NCBI RefSeq assembly: GCF_016908295.1
Contig: NZ_JAFBDO010000002.1
Span: forward strand, 620,001 to 684,000
DNA from: Thalassobacillus pellis
GTDB taxonomy: Bacteria > Bacillota > Bacilli > Bacillales > Halobacillaceae
DNA: 64,000 bases
Reading direction: 5' to 3'
Shown here: one piece after another, positions 45,432 to 53,207 of the stretch
Numbering within the stretch: the first letter of the stretch is position 1
Layout of the letters: every line of letters begins with the position of its first letter
The notes under the pieces: model-generated
What the model was told of the DNA's origin: nothing
Databases searched by the model: none
What the model saw: only the letters and a program-made list of their open reading frames with translations
Program-made: the position numbers and the translations under genes

Positions 45432-46931
45432 TCATTTTGCATCCCCTTTTGGGAGTAAAGTGATTAATAAGAAGCTGAGGACCGCCAGCACCAGTATTCC
45501 GATATAAACGTAATGAAGGCCAGTGGTAAGGGAATCCCGCAAAACATCGAGTGCTTCCTGTGACAGTGACCCTCTTCGTTCGGGATCCAGGAGCACGTTT
45601 GCTGAATCGACGGACAACTTGTCTTGCAGGCCTGCTTTTTCAATGGTCGACTGGATATGGCTGTTCAACAGGCCACCCAGTAAGGCAGCACCAACTGCAC
45701 TGCCTAATGAACGCATAAACATGTTGGAAGCAGTCGCTATCCCCCTTGTTTTCCAGTCCACTGTGCTCTGGATGGAAACTATGAAAGAAGTGGTGGAGAG
45801 CCCCATCCCGACGCCGATGAAAAAGGAACCGGCAGCAGCCCATACGGGGCCTTTATCAGGTGATAACAGGAAGAAAAATATCCCCCCTATAATCAAGGAG
45901 ATACCACCGATCATGGAGGTTGTCCGAAACCCGATTCTAAGCAGCAGCCTTCCTGCAAGTGCAGAGGATATCGGCCAGCCGATTGACATCGTTGTCAAAG
46001 TAAAGCCTGCAACGGTTGCGGACCGTTCCATTACACCCTGCACGAAAGCGGGTAGATAACTGGATACGCCGATTAAAATCATCCCGGTAGTAAGCGAGGT
46101 CAAGTTCGCAACGGAAATCGATCGATATTTCCAGATGTGAAATGGCATCATCGGTGACTTTGCCCGTTTTTCCTGGAAAAAAAACAAGGTGAATCCGACT
46201 GTGGTTACGGAGAGGAGCAGGAACATCAAAGGGGAATCCCAGGAAATCCTGACTCCCCCTTCCACCAGGATGAGCATCAGGGCACTGACAGCTAAAAACA
46301 TGTAAACAGCACCAGCATAGTCTATGGTTCGGTTCGATTTGTCGGGTTCTTCATGGAAGAATACGAGAATGCCGACCATGGCAAGAATACCTAACGGAAT
46401 GTTCATCCAAAAGACAAACGGCCAGCTGATCGTCTCGACAAAAAAACCTCCCAACGCCGGACCAGTGACAGCAGAAATTCCCCAGACACTGGAGAGATAC
46501 CCCTGAATATTCGCTCTCTCTTCTTTGGTGTAAATATCCCCCACTATTGTTGTGGCTATCGGCATCAAAGCCCCCGCGCCCAGACCCTGGACTAAGCGAA
46601 AGACGATCAGCATTTTCATCGACCCAGCAAACCCACATAAAGTCGAACCTATCAGGAACAGAGAAATGCCTAACAAGAAAATAGGTTTCCTTCCGAATAT
46701 ATCAGAAAGTTTCCCAAAAATGAGCACAGTGGCTGCGTTGGTAAGCAAATACGCGGAAAATACCCAGCTATAAAGACTGAAACCTCCCAAATCTGCAACA
46801 ATACTCGGCATAGCCGTGGATACAATGGTCGCTTCAATCGCTGCCAGAAACATGGCAAGCATAATCGAAGCAAGGATAAGTGGACGCTTCAATTTCTTTT
46901 TATGTACGTGGCTAGTGGTTGTCATGGTCAT
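45432..46931 (-). CDS. DHA2-family MFS multidrug exporter
   Basis: 499 residues with about fourteen membrane segments. The motifs GKLSDIFGRKPIF between helices 2 and 3 and VFRLVQGLGAGALMP in helix 4 mark a proton-coupled drug exporter of the EmrB/QacA or Lmr type. Helix 1 has the LDxT-like IEATIVSTAMP. The ATG follows GAGG. Substrate unknown; it sits in the yku block but is not clearly an orthologue of ykuC. Confidence 0.88.
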   Translation of the reverse strand: MTMTTTSHVHKKKLKRPLILASIMLAMFLAAIEATIVSTAMPSIVADLGGFSLYSWVFSAYLLTNAATVLIFGKLSDIFGRKPIFLLGISLFLIGSTLCGFAGSMKMLIVFRLVQGLGAGALMPIATTIVGDIYTKEERANIQGYLSSVWGISAVTGPALGGFFVETISWPFVFWMNIPLGILAMVGILVFFHEEPDKSNRTIDYAGAVYMFLAVSALMLILVEGGVRISWDSPLMFLLLSVTTVGFTLFFFQEKRAKSPMMPFHIWKYRSISVANLTSLTTGMILIGVSSYLPAFVQGVMERSATVAGFTLTTMSIGWPISSALAGRLLLRIGFRTTSMIGGISLIIGGIFFFLLSPDKGPVWAAAGSFFIGVGMGLSTTSFIVSIQSTVDWKTRGIATASNMFMRSLGSAVGAALLGGLLNSHIQSTIEKAGLQDKLSVDSANVLLDPERRGSLSQEALDVLRDSLTTGLHYVYIGILVLAVLSFLLITLLPKGDAK

Positions 46932-47094
46932 CTTTTTTCCTCTCTGATTTAAAGAAGAGGCCCGCTCTATTGCAGCTTCCTCCCGCTTTCCAATCCGCGG
47001 TTTGAGAAACTACCCTTGAGCAAGCCCCTTGTTAGAAAATATTTAAGTATCTGTTTTCCATTGTTATATCTGCGATGTAGTTATTCTTGGAGAA

Positions 47095-47529
47095 TTAAGC
47101 GTGCAAATGGCGGTTCAACTGCTTTAAAATTGCCCTTCGTGTCAGAATCCCGTCAAATGAACCATCTTCGTTCGCTACACATACGAACGGATGGTCGATG
47201 ACTGACTTCAGAGCAGTTTCAAAATCGTCTTCTTTATTAAGGCAAGGAATATCCGTTTCCATCACATCACCGACACACTTTTCCGATAGTGCGTTCAATT
47301 CGAATTGTTCAATGCCAAGTGTTTCCTCAAGAATCATAGCTTTACTGATTACTCCTTGAAGACGAAAGGTAGGATCGAGAACAGGAACGGCTGAATAGCC
47401 TGACTTCACAAGGACTAACAACGCGTGTTCCAATGGGTTTCCTAGTTGGACATGAGCTACTTTTTCTGCTGGAATCATTAATTCCATTACTGAGATTTGA
47501 GCTAATTCATTGTACTCTACACTTATCAT
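47095..47529 (-). CDS. darB: c-di-AMP-binding CBS protein DarB (YkuL/CbpB)
   Basis: 144 residues with two CBS motifs (about 15-70 and 75-140) and no other domain. The size, sequence and yku context match YkuL/DarB of Bacillus subtilis, which in its apo form binds the (p)ppGpp synthetase and pyruvate carboxylase and is controlled by c-di-AMP. The ATG at 47529 follows AAAGGGAG; a frame to 47577 lacks a site. Confidence 0.9.
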   Translation of the reverse strand: MISVEYNELAQISVMELMIPAEKVAHVQLGNPLEHALLVLVKSGYSAVPVLDPTFRLQGVISKAMILEETLGIEQFELNALSEKCVGDVMETDIPCLNKEDDFETALKSVIDHPFVCVANEDGSFDGILTRRAILKQLNRHLHA

Positions 47530-47680
47530 CTTACACACTCCCTTTTTAATCGAGCAGTTGAAGGAGTTTAGATACACGCAACTTGCCTACATTTAACATT
47601 TTAACATAAACCACATGGCATAACTATTCTGCCTGGAAACAAAAAAGAACAAATTGGAACAATTTAGTAATTGCTTCCGA

Positions 47681-47842
47681 CTACTCTCTCATACCCCGAT
47701 TCTTTATTACGGTAAACCTGTTTGACTTTTTGTTTTTATTTTCAGAATTTATCACTAATTCGGTCAATTTATGCTTCTTACAGCTGGTACATATGCCTGG
47801 CTGTTTGAAAATCAGGCAGCAATGGGGACATTTGTAAAACAT
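47681..47842 (-). CDS. small zinc-ribbon protein
   Basis: A 53-residue basic protein starting MFYKCPHCCLIFK with a second knuckle CTSC, so four cysteines in two CxxC pairs about 13 residues apart could bind zinc. AAAAAGGA lies eight bases before the ATG at 47842; a first ATG at 47851 abuts the site. It is followed by a Lys/Asn-rich tail. No family recognised; likely monocistronic or with fadH, 87 bp upstream. Confidence 0.7.
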   Translation of the reverse strand: MFYKCPHCCLIFKQPGICTSCKKHKLTELVINSENKNKKSNRFTVIKNRGMRE

Positions 47843-47929
47843 TCCGTTCATCCTTTTTGATACTATATGTTCGTGGATATACTGCTGTGCTTGAATAAAC
47901 GAGCATTGAAACTTAAGCGTATCCCTTGT

Positions 47930-48697
47930 TCAGAACGGAAACTGATTCAACCATTGTCCGCCATCAAGCGTTACGACCTCTCCATTCATATAGGAAGCTT
48001 TCTCAGATAGGATAAAATGGGCCAGGTCGGCGATTTCTTCTGGTGTACCTAAACGTTTTAATGGCACCGAATTTAACGTCCTCTTAGCAGCTGCCTCCGA
48101 TTCAAACAGTTTTTCAGCCCCGCCTGTCCGTTCAATTGGACCGGGAGCTATCGCATTTGCCCTAATGCCGTATCGATATCCCCATTCAACCGCAAGCGTC
48201 CGCGTCATAGCAAGTACCCCTGCTTTTGCCGAAGCAGAATGTATCACCCCTGCCCCGGCATTCCAGGCATATGTGGCAACAATGTTGAGAATCGATCCTT
48301 TTCTATTATTTGCAATCCAATAATTACCGACCGCATGACTACAATAAAATGTTCCATTCAACACGATATCAATAACAGATTTCCATCCATTAGGTGTCAA
48401 CTTCTCAGCGGGCGAAATGAAATTTCCTGCTGCATTATTCACAAGATGATCGATGCCGCCAAAAGTTTCGACGGTTTCGTTCACCATTCGCTCTACGTCC
48501 CTTATTTCCCTTACATCCATTATGACTGTTTTTATTTTTGACAGGTCCTCCCCGCTTATCTCGTGTTTAGCCTTTATGAGCCTCTCTTCATTTCTTCCGG
48601 TAATGACGACGCTGGCTCCTTCTTGTACAAACTTTTTTGCCATATACTTTCCCATACCGTTCGACCCGCCAGTTACGATTACTACCTGACCATTCAT
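47930..48697 (-). CDS. fadH: 2,4-dienoyl-CoA reductase FadH (YkuF), SDR family
   Basis: 255 residues of the short-chain dehydrogenase fold: TGGSNGMG for NAD(P) binding at 9-16, NNAAGN, and a catalytic region with SASAKAG in place of the usual YxxxK Tyr, as in DECR-type enzymes. It should reduce 2,4-dienoyl-CoA during beta-oxidation of unsaturated fatty acids. The ATG at 48697 follows GGGGGAAG. It adjoins ykuE divergently, as in Bacillus subtilis. No FadR palindrome was seen upstream. Confidence 0.92.
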   Translation of the reverse strand: MNGQVVIVTGGSNGMGKYMAKKFVQEGASVVITGRNEERLIKAKHEISGEDLSKIKTVIMDVREIRDVERMVNETVETFGGIDHLVNNAAGNFISPAEKLTPNGWKSVIDIVLNGTFYCSHAVGNYWIANNRKGSILNIVATYAWNAGAGVIHSASAKAGVLAMTRTLAVEWGYRYGIRANAIAPGPIERTGGAEKLFESEAAAKRTLNSVPLKRLGTPEEIADLAHFILSEKASYMNGEVVTLDGGQWLNQFPF

Positions 48698-48817
48698 TCT
48701 GTCTTCCCCCTTCACTATTGTTAGTTATTCCAGAAAAGGGGAGAAATTCCTGTTCCTTTTCGAAATTTATCATTTTATTATCAAAGTGTTTTCACAACAG
48801 CTACTAAACTATCAGCG

Positions 48818-48826
48818 TGCTATAAT
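48818..48826 (+). promoter_or_regulatory. extended -10 promoter of ykuE
   Basis: TGCTATAAT ends 43 bp before the start codon; no convincing -35 is present. Confidence 0.6.
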
Positions 48827-48869
48827 TACATAATGGAATGAAGTTGTTTGATAGAGAGAGGTTATTTCT

Positions 48870-49727
48870 ATGAAAATGAAACGCCGCACCTTTTTGAAAA
48901 AGATGTTTGGCAGCCTCCTTGCCTTCTTTGGACTCGGGGGAGGAACCTATTATTATGCCCGCTACATGGAACCGGATATGCTGACTATTCAAACGGAAAC
49001 AATCAAGAATACATCAATCCCGGAAAGCTTCCAGGATTTTAAAATCGTCCAATTCACCGACACACACGTGGGTTTTCACTATTCCCTTGATCAATTAAAA
49101 AATGTCGTAGACACCATAAATCAACAACAGCCTGACCTTATATTGTTTACGGGGGATCTGGTTGATAAACCACATGAATATACGTGGGATGAAGATATCG
49201 TGTCCGTATTGGAGCAGCTTCAAGCCCCGCACGGTAAATACTGGATTTACGGAAACCACGACCATGGCGGCTATGGAACAGAAGTTGTTAAAAAAACGAT
49301 GGCCGACTCTGGCTTTACAGTACTACAGAACAGCAGCACCGCCATCCAAAAAGGGAATGGACTTTTCTATCTCGCAGGGTTAGACGATGTCATGCTTGGA
49401 CGCCCGAACCTTGAAAAAGCGCTGCAAGGAGTAGATCCCAGTGTGTTCACAATCATGATGGTCCATGAACCCGATTACGCCGATTATGTAAAACGTTTCC
49501 CGGTAGACGTGCAACTGTCCGGCCACAGCCACGGCGGCCAAATTCAGGTACCATTGTTCGGTTATCTGGTTACACCACCCCATGCCGAAAAATATGTTGA
49601 AGGATTTCATGAACTTGGGGATTACCCACTTCAGCTTTACGTCAGCCGAGGCCTTGGAACGACACGACTTCCATACCGCTTCCTGTGCAAACCGGAGCTG
49701 ACTGTTTTTAAATTGTCGAACAAATAA
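48870..49727 (+). CDS. ykuE: Tat-exported metallophosphoesterase YkuE
   Basis: 285 residues. A twin-arginine signal RRTFLKK (R5, R6) precedes a hydrophobic stretch (12-29). The calcineurin-like domain has FTDTHVG (D64, H66), FTGDLVD, YGNHDH and SGHSHGGQ, all metal ligands. YkuE of Bacillus subtilis is a Tat substrate that remains wall-bound. It should hydrolyse extracytoplasmic phosphoesters. GAGAGAGG precedes the ATG. Confidence 0.94.
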   Translation: MKMKRRTFLKKMFGSLLAFFGLGGGTYYYARYMEPDMLTIQTETIKNTSIPESFQDFKIVQFTDTHVGFHYSLDQLKNVVDTINQQQPDLILFTGDLVDKPHEYTWDEDIVSVLEQLQAPHGKYWIYGNHDHGGYGTEVVKKTMADSGFTVLQNSSTAIQKGNGLFYLAGLDDVMLGRPNLEKALQGVDPSVFTIMMVHEPDYADYVKRFPVDVQLSGHSHGGQIQVPLFGYLVTPPHAEKYVEGFHELGDYPLQLYVSRGLGTTRLPYRFLCKPELTVFKLSNK

Positions 49728-49878
49728 TGCGGGTAAATCGACTTTTTTGTGAAAAAATGTGGAATAATAGTTAAAGAGGAGTATTTCATGGTAAAATGGA
49801 CCCTGGATTCCTAATGGAAAAAAGAAAACAAATGCCCTGCAGCAAAGACTGCAGGTTTATCATTACAGGGGGATTAGC

Positions 49879-50454
49879 ATGAAGCAATTACTCAAAATAG
49901 CGACATTCTCTTTTGTCCTTTTACTCCTTAGTGCCTGCGGACAAGAGATAGAGGGAAATATGTCCAGGGATGTAGCTAAGTTTACTGCAACGAACCAACA
50001 TGGAGAAAAAGTCAGTTTATCGGATTACAAAGGTAAGTACTGGGTCGCCAATTTTATTTTCACGAGCTGTGACACTGTCTGCCCTTCCATGACAGGAAAC
50101 ATGGCCAGATTACAAAAAATGATTAAGGACGAAGGCATCAAAGATGTACAGCTAGTTTCTTTCTCGGTTGACCCTGAAACCGACACACCAGAAAAACTGA
50201 AATCATTCGCCGATAAATACAACCCTGACTACAAGATGTGGGACTTCCTGACAGGATATAAGTTCTCAGAAATCAGGGAGTTGTCCATCAAATCCTTTGC
50301 TTCGTTACTCGAAGATATTCCCGATTCCGATCAAATGACTCATGGAACCAGCTTTTTTCTTGTGACACCTGAAGGGAAAGTCATTAAAAGCTACAAAGGT
50401 ATCAAAGCTTCCGAGATGGAAGTCATTTTAGAAGATTTGAAAAAAACCCAATAG
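49879..50454 (+). CDS. SCO1/SenC family lipoprotein
   Basis: 191 residues: lipobox LSAC (Cys20) and a thioredoxin-fold domain with copper ligands C64 and C68 in CDTVC and H155 in MTHGTSFF. Sco proteins deliver copper to the CuA site of cytochrome c oxidase outside the membrane. All three ligands are present. The ATG follows CAGGGGGA. Bacillus subtilis has one such protein (YpmQ); synteny does not support that locus here. Confidence 0.93.
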   Translation: MKQLLKIATFSFVLLLLSACGQEIEGNMSRDVAKFTATNQHGEKVSLSDYKGKYWVANFIFTSCDTVCPSMTGNMARLQKMIKDEGIKDVQLVSFSVDPETDTPEKLKSFADKYNPDYKMWDFLTGYKFSEIRELSIKSFASLLEDIPDSDQMTHGTSFFLVTPEGKVIKSYKGIKASEMEVILEDLKKTQ

Positions 50455-50460
50455 CAGCGA

Positions 50461-50495
50461 GTGCCAGGCGCTTCACTTTTTCAGTGCCTGGTTAC
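50461..50495. other. GTGCCAGGC hairpin
   Basis: GCCAGGC and TGCCTGG flank a 14-base loop just after the Sco gene. There is no T tract. A related CCAGG/CCTGG hairpin lies in the T-box leader at 52974-52989. Confidence 0.5.
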
Positions 50496-50534
50496 GCTGT
50501 CCTGGTTAAATAGCCTGTGAAAGGAGTTCATCCA

Positions 50535-51017
50535 ATGAAAGAAAATAAACCGCTTTCTTCCCAGGAAATAGCTGAGGCCCTGTTCATTGTCAATCGACAC
50601 GCAAAAACAGCTCCTGAGCCGAAGGAGTTATACGACTTAAAAAAACACACGATCCAACAGCTTCTTCGTGAAAACAAAGCAGAGAAAATCGGCCTCCACT
50701 ACTCCGACCACCCCAAACTAAGCCGACAGCACTCCACCCTGTTGATTCAAGTCGGCAACTACTACTTCCATGTACCTGCCGAAAAACAAGACTTTCACAA
50801 CCTAAAACACCTTGGAAAGCTAGATCAGAATTATCGTAATCCGAAACCTAGATTATCCTTGTCACGTGCCAAAAAAATGCTTTACCGCTATTTGAATTGG
50901 AAGAAGCCCGTCACCAGGACTGCACCTTCCCCTGTCAGAAACACCCGGCGGCAATCCCCTTCCTATCTCGGCACGATGCATATTGCACCATGGAATCAAC
51001 GCGGAAAACGCTCCTGA
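50535..51017 (+). CDS. ykyB: YkyB-like conserved protein
   Basis: 160 residues starting at the ATG behind AAAGGAG. The N-terminal SSQEIAEALFIVNRHAKTAPEP, GLHYSDHPKLSRQHSTLLIQVG and FHNLKHLG blocks are those of the YkyB family. The C-terminus is basic and low in complexity. Conserved in Bacillaceae next to the yku genes; function unknown. Confidence 0.9.
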   Translation: MKENKPLSSQEIAEALFIVNRHAKTAPEPKELYDLKKHTIQQLLRENKAEKIGLHYSDHPKLSRQHSTLLIQVGNYYFHVPAEKQDFHNLKHLGKLDQNYRNPKPRLSLSRAKKMLYRYLNWKKPVTRTAPSPVRNTRRQSPSYLGTMHIAPWNQRGKRS

Positions 51018-51080
51018 TCAAAATTTCTTCTATATTCAACAACCACATGCTTACCACTTCATAAATGTCATAGAATTGTC

Positions 51081-51112
51081 AAAAATCCCTGTTACCTGAC
51101 AGGGATTTTTTT
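51081..51112 (+). terminator. terminator of ykyB
   Basis: AAAAATCCCTGT / ACAGGGATTTTTTT around six bases. Confidence 0.92.
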
Positions 51113-51249
51113 AGCATATAGAGAAACATTGGCTCAATCTTTTTGTCTGCAGTGCGTGCGAAACCACTCGCTTATTCGCGAACAAACGCCTCCCGCGTGA
51201 TAAAAAAAGAGATCACTGAAAAAGATGTAAAAAGCTGTACATCGTTGTT

Positions 51250-51390
51250 TTAATTTATGCAAATCGCTTGTCGGTGGATGCTTGCCGTGGGCACGGCCTC
51301 AAGCATTCTTGGTCAAGAAATTCACTTGACTAAGTGGATCTTCGGCTCGCGCTGTTCCCGCGGGTGTCACCACATTTGTGGATTCAAACG
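51250..51390 (+). repeat. family B interspersed repeat, copy 4
   Basis: Contains GTGGATGCTTGCCGTGGGCAC, CTTGGTCAAG / CTTGACTAAG and CTGTTCCCGCGGGTGTCACC. The 884 bp gap 51018-51901 comprises the ykyB terminator, this repeat, and the BCAA control region; no gene seen. Confidence 0.85.
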
Positions 51391-51601
51391 ATGTCCTTCC
51401 AGAAAGAGTCCTTTTTCTCTCTTCTGCAGGCAACCGTCAATAATGCTTGTTCACACACTTTCTCCTTTTTGCTCAATCGAAATTAACCTAGCCAATGAAG
51501 TTTCTTTACATCAGTGAAAGTATGTTCTACTTCCTCTTCACTCATCCGAAAAATCTTTTTCAAAAACCCCTTCAGGTTTCGTTCACAAAAAAGCATGCAA
51601 A

Positions 51602-51616
51602 ATTTTTCAAGAAATT
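51602..51616. promoter_or_regulatory. CodY-like box 1
   Basis: ATTTTTCAAGAAATT matches the CodY consensus AATTTTCWGAAAATT at 12 of 15 positions. It lies about 130-145 bp upstream of the predicted transcription start. Confidence 0.5.
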
Positions 51617-51648
51617 TTTTTCACACCCAGTTTGTTGACATGACAAAG

Positions 51649-51663
51649 ATGTAAGCGTTTTCT
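51649..51663. promoter_or_regulatory. cre site upstream of the BCAA promoter
   Basis: ATGTAAGCGTTTTCT fits the cre consensus WTGNAANCGNWNNCW at every defined position. Relative to a start at about 51745 it spans -96 to -82, essentially where CcpA activates ilv-leu in Bacillus subtilis. Confidence 0.75.
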
Positions 51664-51681
51664 ACTTATCTGACTTATCTA

Positions 51682-51696
51682 AAATGTCTGAAAACT
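51682..51696. promoter_or_regulatory. CodY-like box 2
   Basis: AAATGTCTGAAAACT matches 12 of 15 CodY consensus positions and lies 13 bp upstream of the -35 hexamer, a repressing position. Confidence 0.5.
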
Positions 51697-51709
51697 TTCT
51701 TTTTACCTG

Positions 51710-51738
51710 TTGACCTTCTCAAAATAAGGGAGTATAGT
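51710..51738 (+). promoter_or_regulatory. promoter of the ilv-leu operon
   Basis: TTGACC (51710-51715), 17 bp, TATAGT (51733-51738). Start predicted near 51745, giving a ~155-base leader before ilvE. Confidence 0.8.
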
Positions 51739-51759
51739 AATCGTCAACTTCAAAAAAAC

Positions 51760-51829
51760 TTCGCAGGGTCATCTCATAAAGCAGGTGCCTAGGCACTGAG
51801 TTGGACGCTTTTTAGCAGATGTTGGCGAA
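51760..51829 (+). promoter_or_regulatory. structured 5' leader element upstream of ilvE
   Basis: Nested pairings: TTCGC (51760-51764) with GCGAA (51825-51829), CATCT (51770-51774) with AGATG (51817-51821), AAAGC (51778-51782) with GCTTT (51807-51811), and an apical GTGCCTAGGCAC hairpin (51785-51796). I cannot match it to a riboswitch class known to me, and no terminator follows before ilvE. Confidence 0.55.
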
Positions 51830-51901
51830 TTGGAATTTTAGAAGCCATTTAATTCAGAATCTTTTCAAAAAAACAATAACTGACAGAGAGGAGTGCAGGT
51901 A

Positions 51902-52807
51902 ATGAGTAACCAATGGATTTATCTCAACGGCGAATATGTTACAAAAGACAACGCAGTCGTATCGGTATACGACCACGGTTTTCTATATGGAGATGGGGTG
52001 TTCGAAGGTATTCGTGTCTACAGCGGAAACATCTTCAAGCTTGATGAACATCTTGACCGTTTATATGACTCGGCGAAATCAGTCATGATCGATATCCCAT
52101 TCACCAAGGAAGAATTCCAGGAAGTAATTGCGGAAACTGTCCGCAAAAACCATTTGGAGACCGCTTATATTCGCGTTGTTGTTTCCAGAGGTCCTGGAGA
52201 TCTGGGACTTGACCCGACGAAATGTCCGGAACCTCGCATTGTTGTCATTGCGGAAGCACTCGCTCTCTTTCCAAAGGAATTGTACGAACGAGGTGTCCGC
52301 CTTGCATCGGTAGCAAGCCGCAGGAACCGGCCGGATGTCCTTCCGCCTCAAGTAAAATCATTGAATTACATGAATAATATACTTGTCAAAATGGAAGCCA
52401 ACCAGGCAGGAGTCGATGAAGCCCTGATGTTGAACGATCAAGGTTATGTCACAGAAGGCTCTGCCGATAATATTTTCATCGTCAAAAATGGCGTTATCAC
52501 CACACCTCCTACCTACTTAGGAGCACTGGAAGGAATTACGAGGAATACAATCATGGCCCTAGCCAAGAACTTAGGCTATGAAATGCGGGAACAACCATTC
52601 ACGAGACATGATGTGTATGTAGCGGATGAAGTCTTCTTGACTGGTACTGCTGCGGAAGTTATCGGCGTAAACGAAGTGGATTCACGCCCGATCAATAACA
52701 GAAGACCTGGTAAAGTTACCGGACATTTGCTTTCTGAATTCCGCAAACTTACCACAACTGACGGCTACAAAGTTTATGAATCAAAAGATAAAGCTCAGGT
52801 AAGCTGA
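51902..52807 (+). CDS. ilvE: branched-chain amino acid aminotransferase
   Basis: 301 residues of the class IV PLP fold: YDHGFLYGDGVFEGIR near the N-terminus, the PLP lysine in PPQVKSLNYMNN, and EGSADNIFIV and EGITRNTI in the second half. It performs the last transamination in Leu, Ile and Val synthesis. The ATG at 51902 follows GAGAGGAG; a GTG at 51893 is also in frame but overlaps it. Here it is the first gene of the operon and upstream of the T-box, so it escapes that control. Confidence 0.94.
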   Translation: MSNQWIYLNGEYVTKDNAVVSVYDHGFLYGDGVFEGIRVYSGNIFKLDEHLDRLYDSAKSVMIDIPFTKEEFQEVIAETVRKNHLETAYIRVVVSRGPGDLGLDPTKCPEPRIVVIAEALALFPKELYERGVRLASVASRRNRPDVLPPQVKSLNYMNNILVKMEANQAGVDEALMLNDQGYVTEGSADNIFIVKNGVITTPPTYLGALEGITRNTIMALAKNLGYEMREQPFTRHDVYVADEVFLTGTAAEVIGVNEVDSRPINNRRPGKVTGHLLSEFRKLTTTDGYKVYESKDKAQVS

Positions 52808-52845
52808 GCTGACATAAAGATCCATTGTCAATCGAATGATAAGAA

Positions 52846-53155
52846 ATCCATGACGGGAATAAAGGGATAAGAGCCTGTATTCACAGAGAGCCGGGGTTGC
52901 TGGAAGCCCGGAAATACACCTTATCCCGACATCCTCCCCGAGTGTCGCGCTGAACTGCGAACAGTAGGCGTGACCAGGTGTCGCCTGGCACCTGTTATCA
53001 AAAGGAGCTGATAATAGTCATGCAGCTCCCTAAGGCAGCATTTGCAAAAATGCTGTAAACGAGGGTGGTACCGTGAAAAGACTTTAAAAGCCTTTTCTCC
53101 CCTCTTCACCTACAACATCGATGTGTAGTTGAGGAGGGGTTGAAAAGGCTTTTTT
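52846..53155 (+). promoter_or_regulatory. T-box leader controlling ilvB onward
   Basis: Stem I has the AGAGAG and GGTTGCTGGAAGCC apical features (52886-52910); stem GGGATAAG / CTTATCCC encloses them. The specifier side of the loop reads GAC-ATC-CTC (52928-52936), favouring isoleucine AUC, with leucine CUC adjacent. The T-box AGGGTGGTACCGTG is at 53062-53075, followed by a large terminator ending at 53155. It responds to uncharged tRNA. Confidence 0.88.
53086..53155 (+). terminator. T-box terminator
   Basis: AAAAGCCTTTTC and CCCCTC pair with GAGGGG and GAAAAGGCTTTTTT around a long loop. It competes with the T-box antiterminator. Confidence 0.85.
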
Positions 53156-53207
53156 CATTGTCCTCAAATCAATTCATTCATCAATACATTTTAGGAGGGA
53201 TTTAAAA

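Noticed and set aside
51760-51829. c-di-GMP-I, SAM, lysine or THF riboswitch
   Set aside because: The conserved cores of these classes, such as the GEMM tetraloop receptor or SAM kink-turn, are not present.
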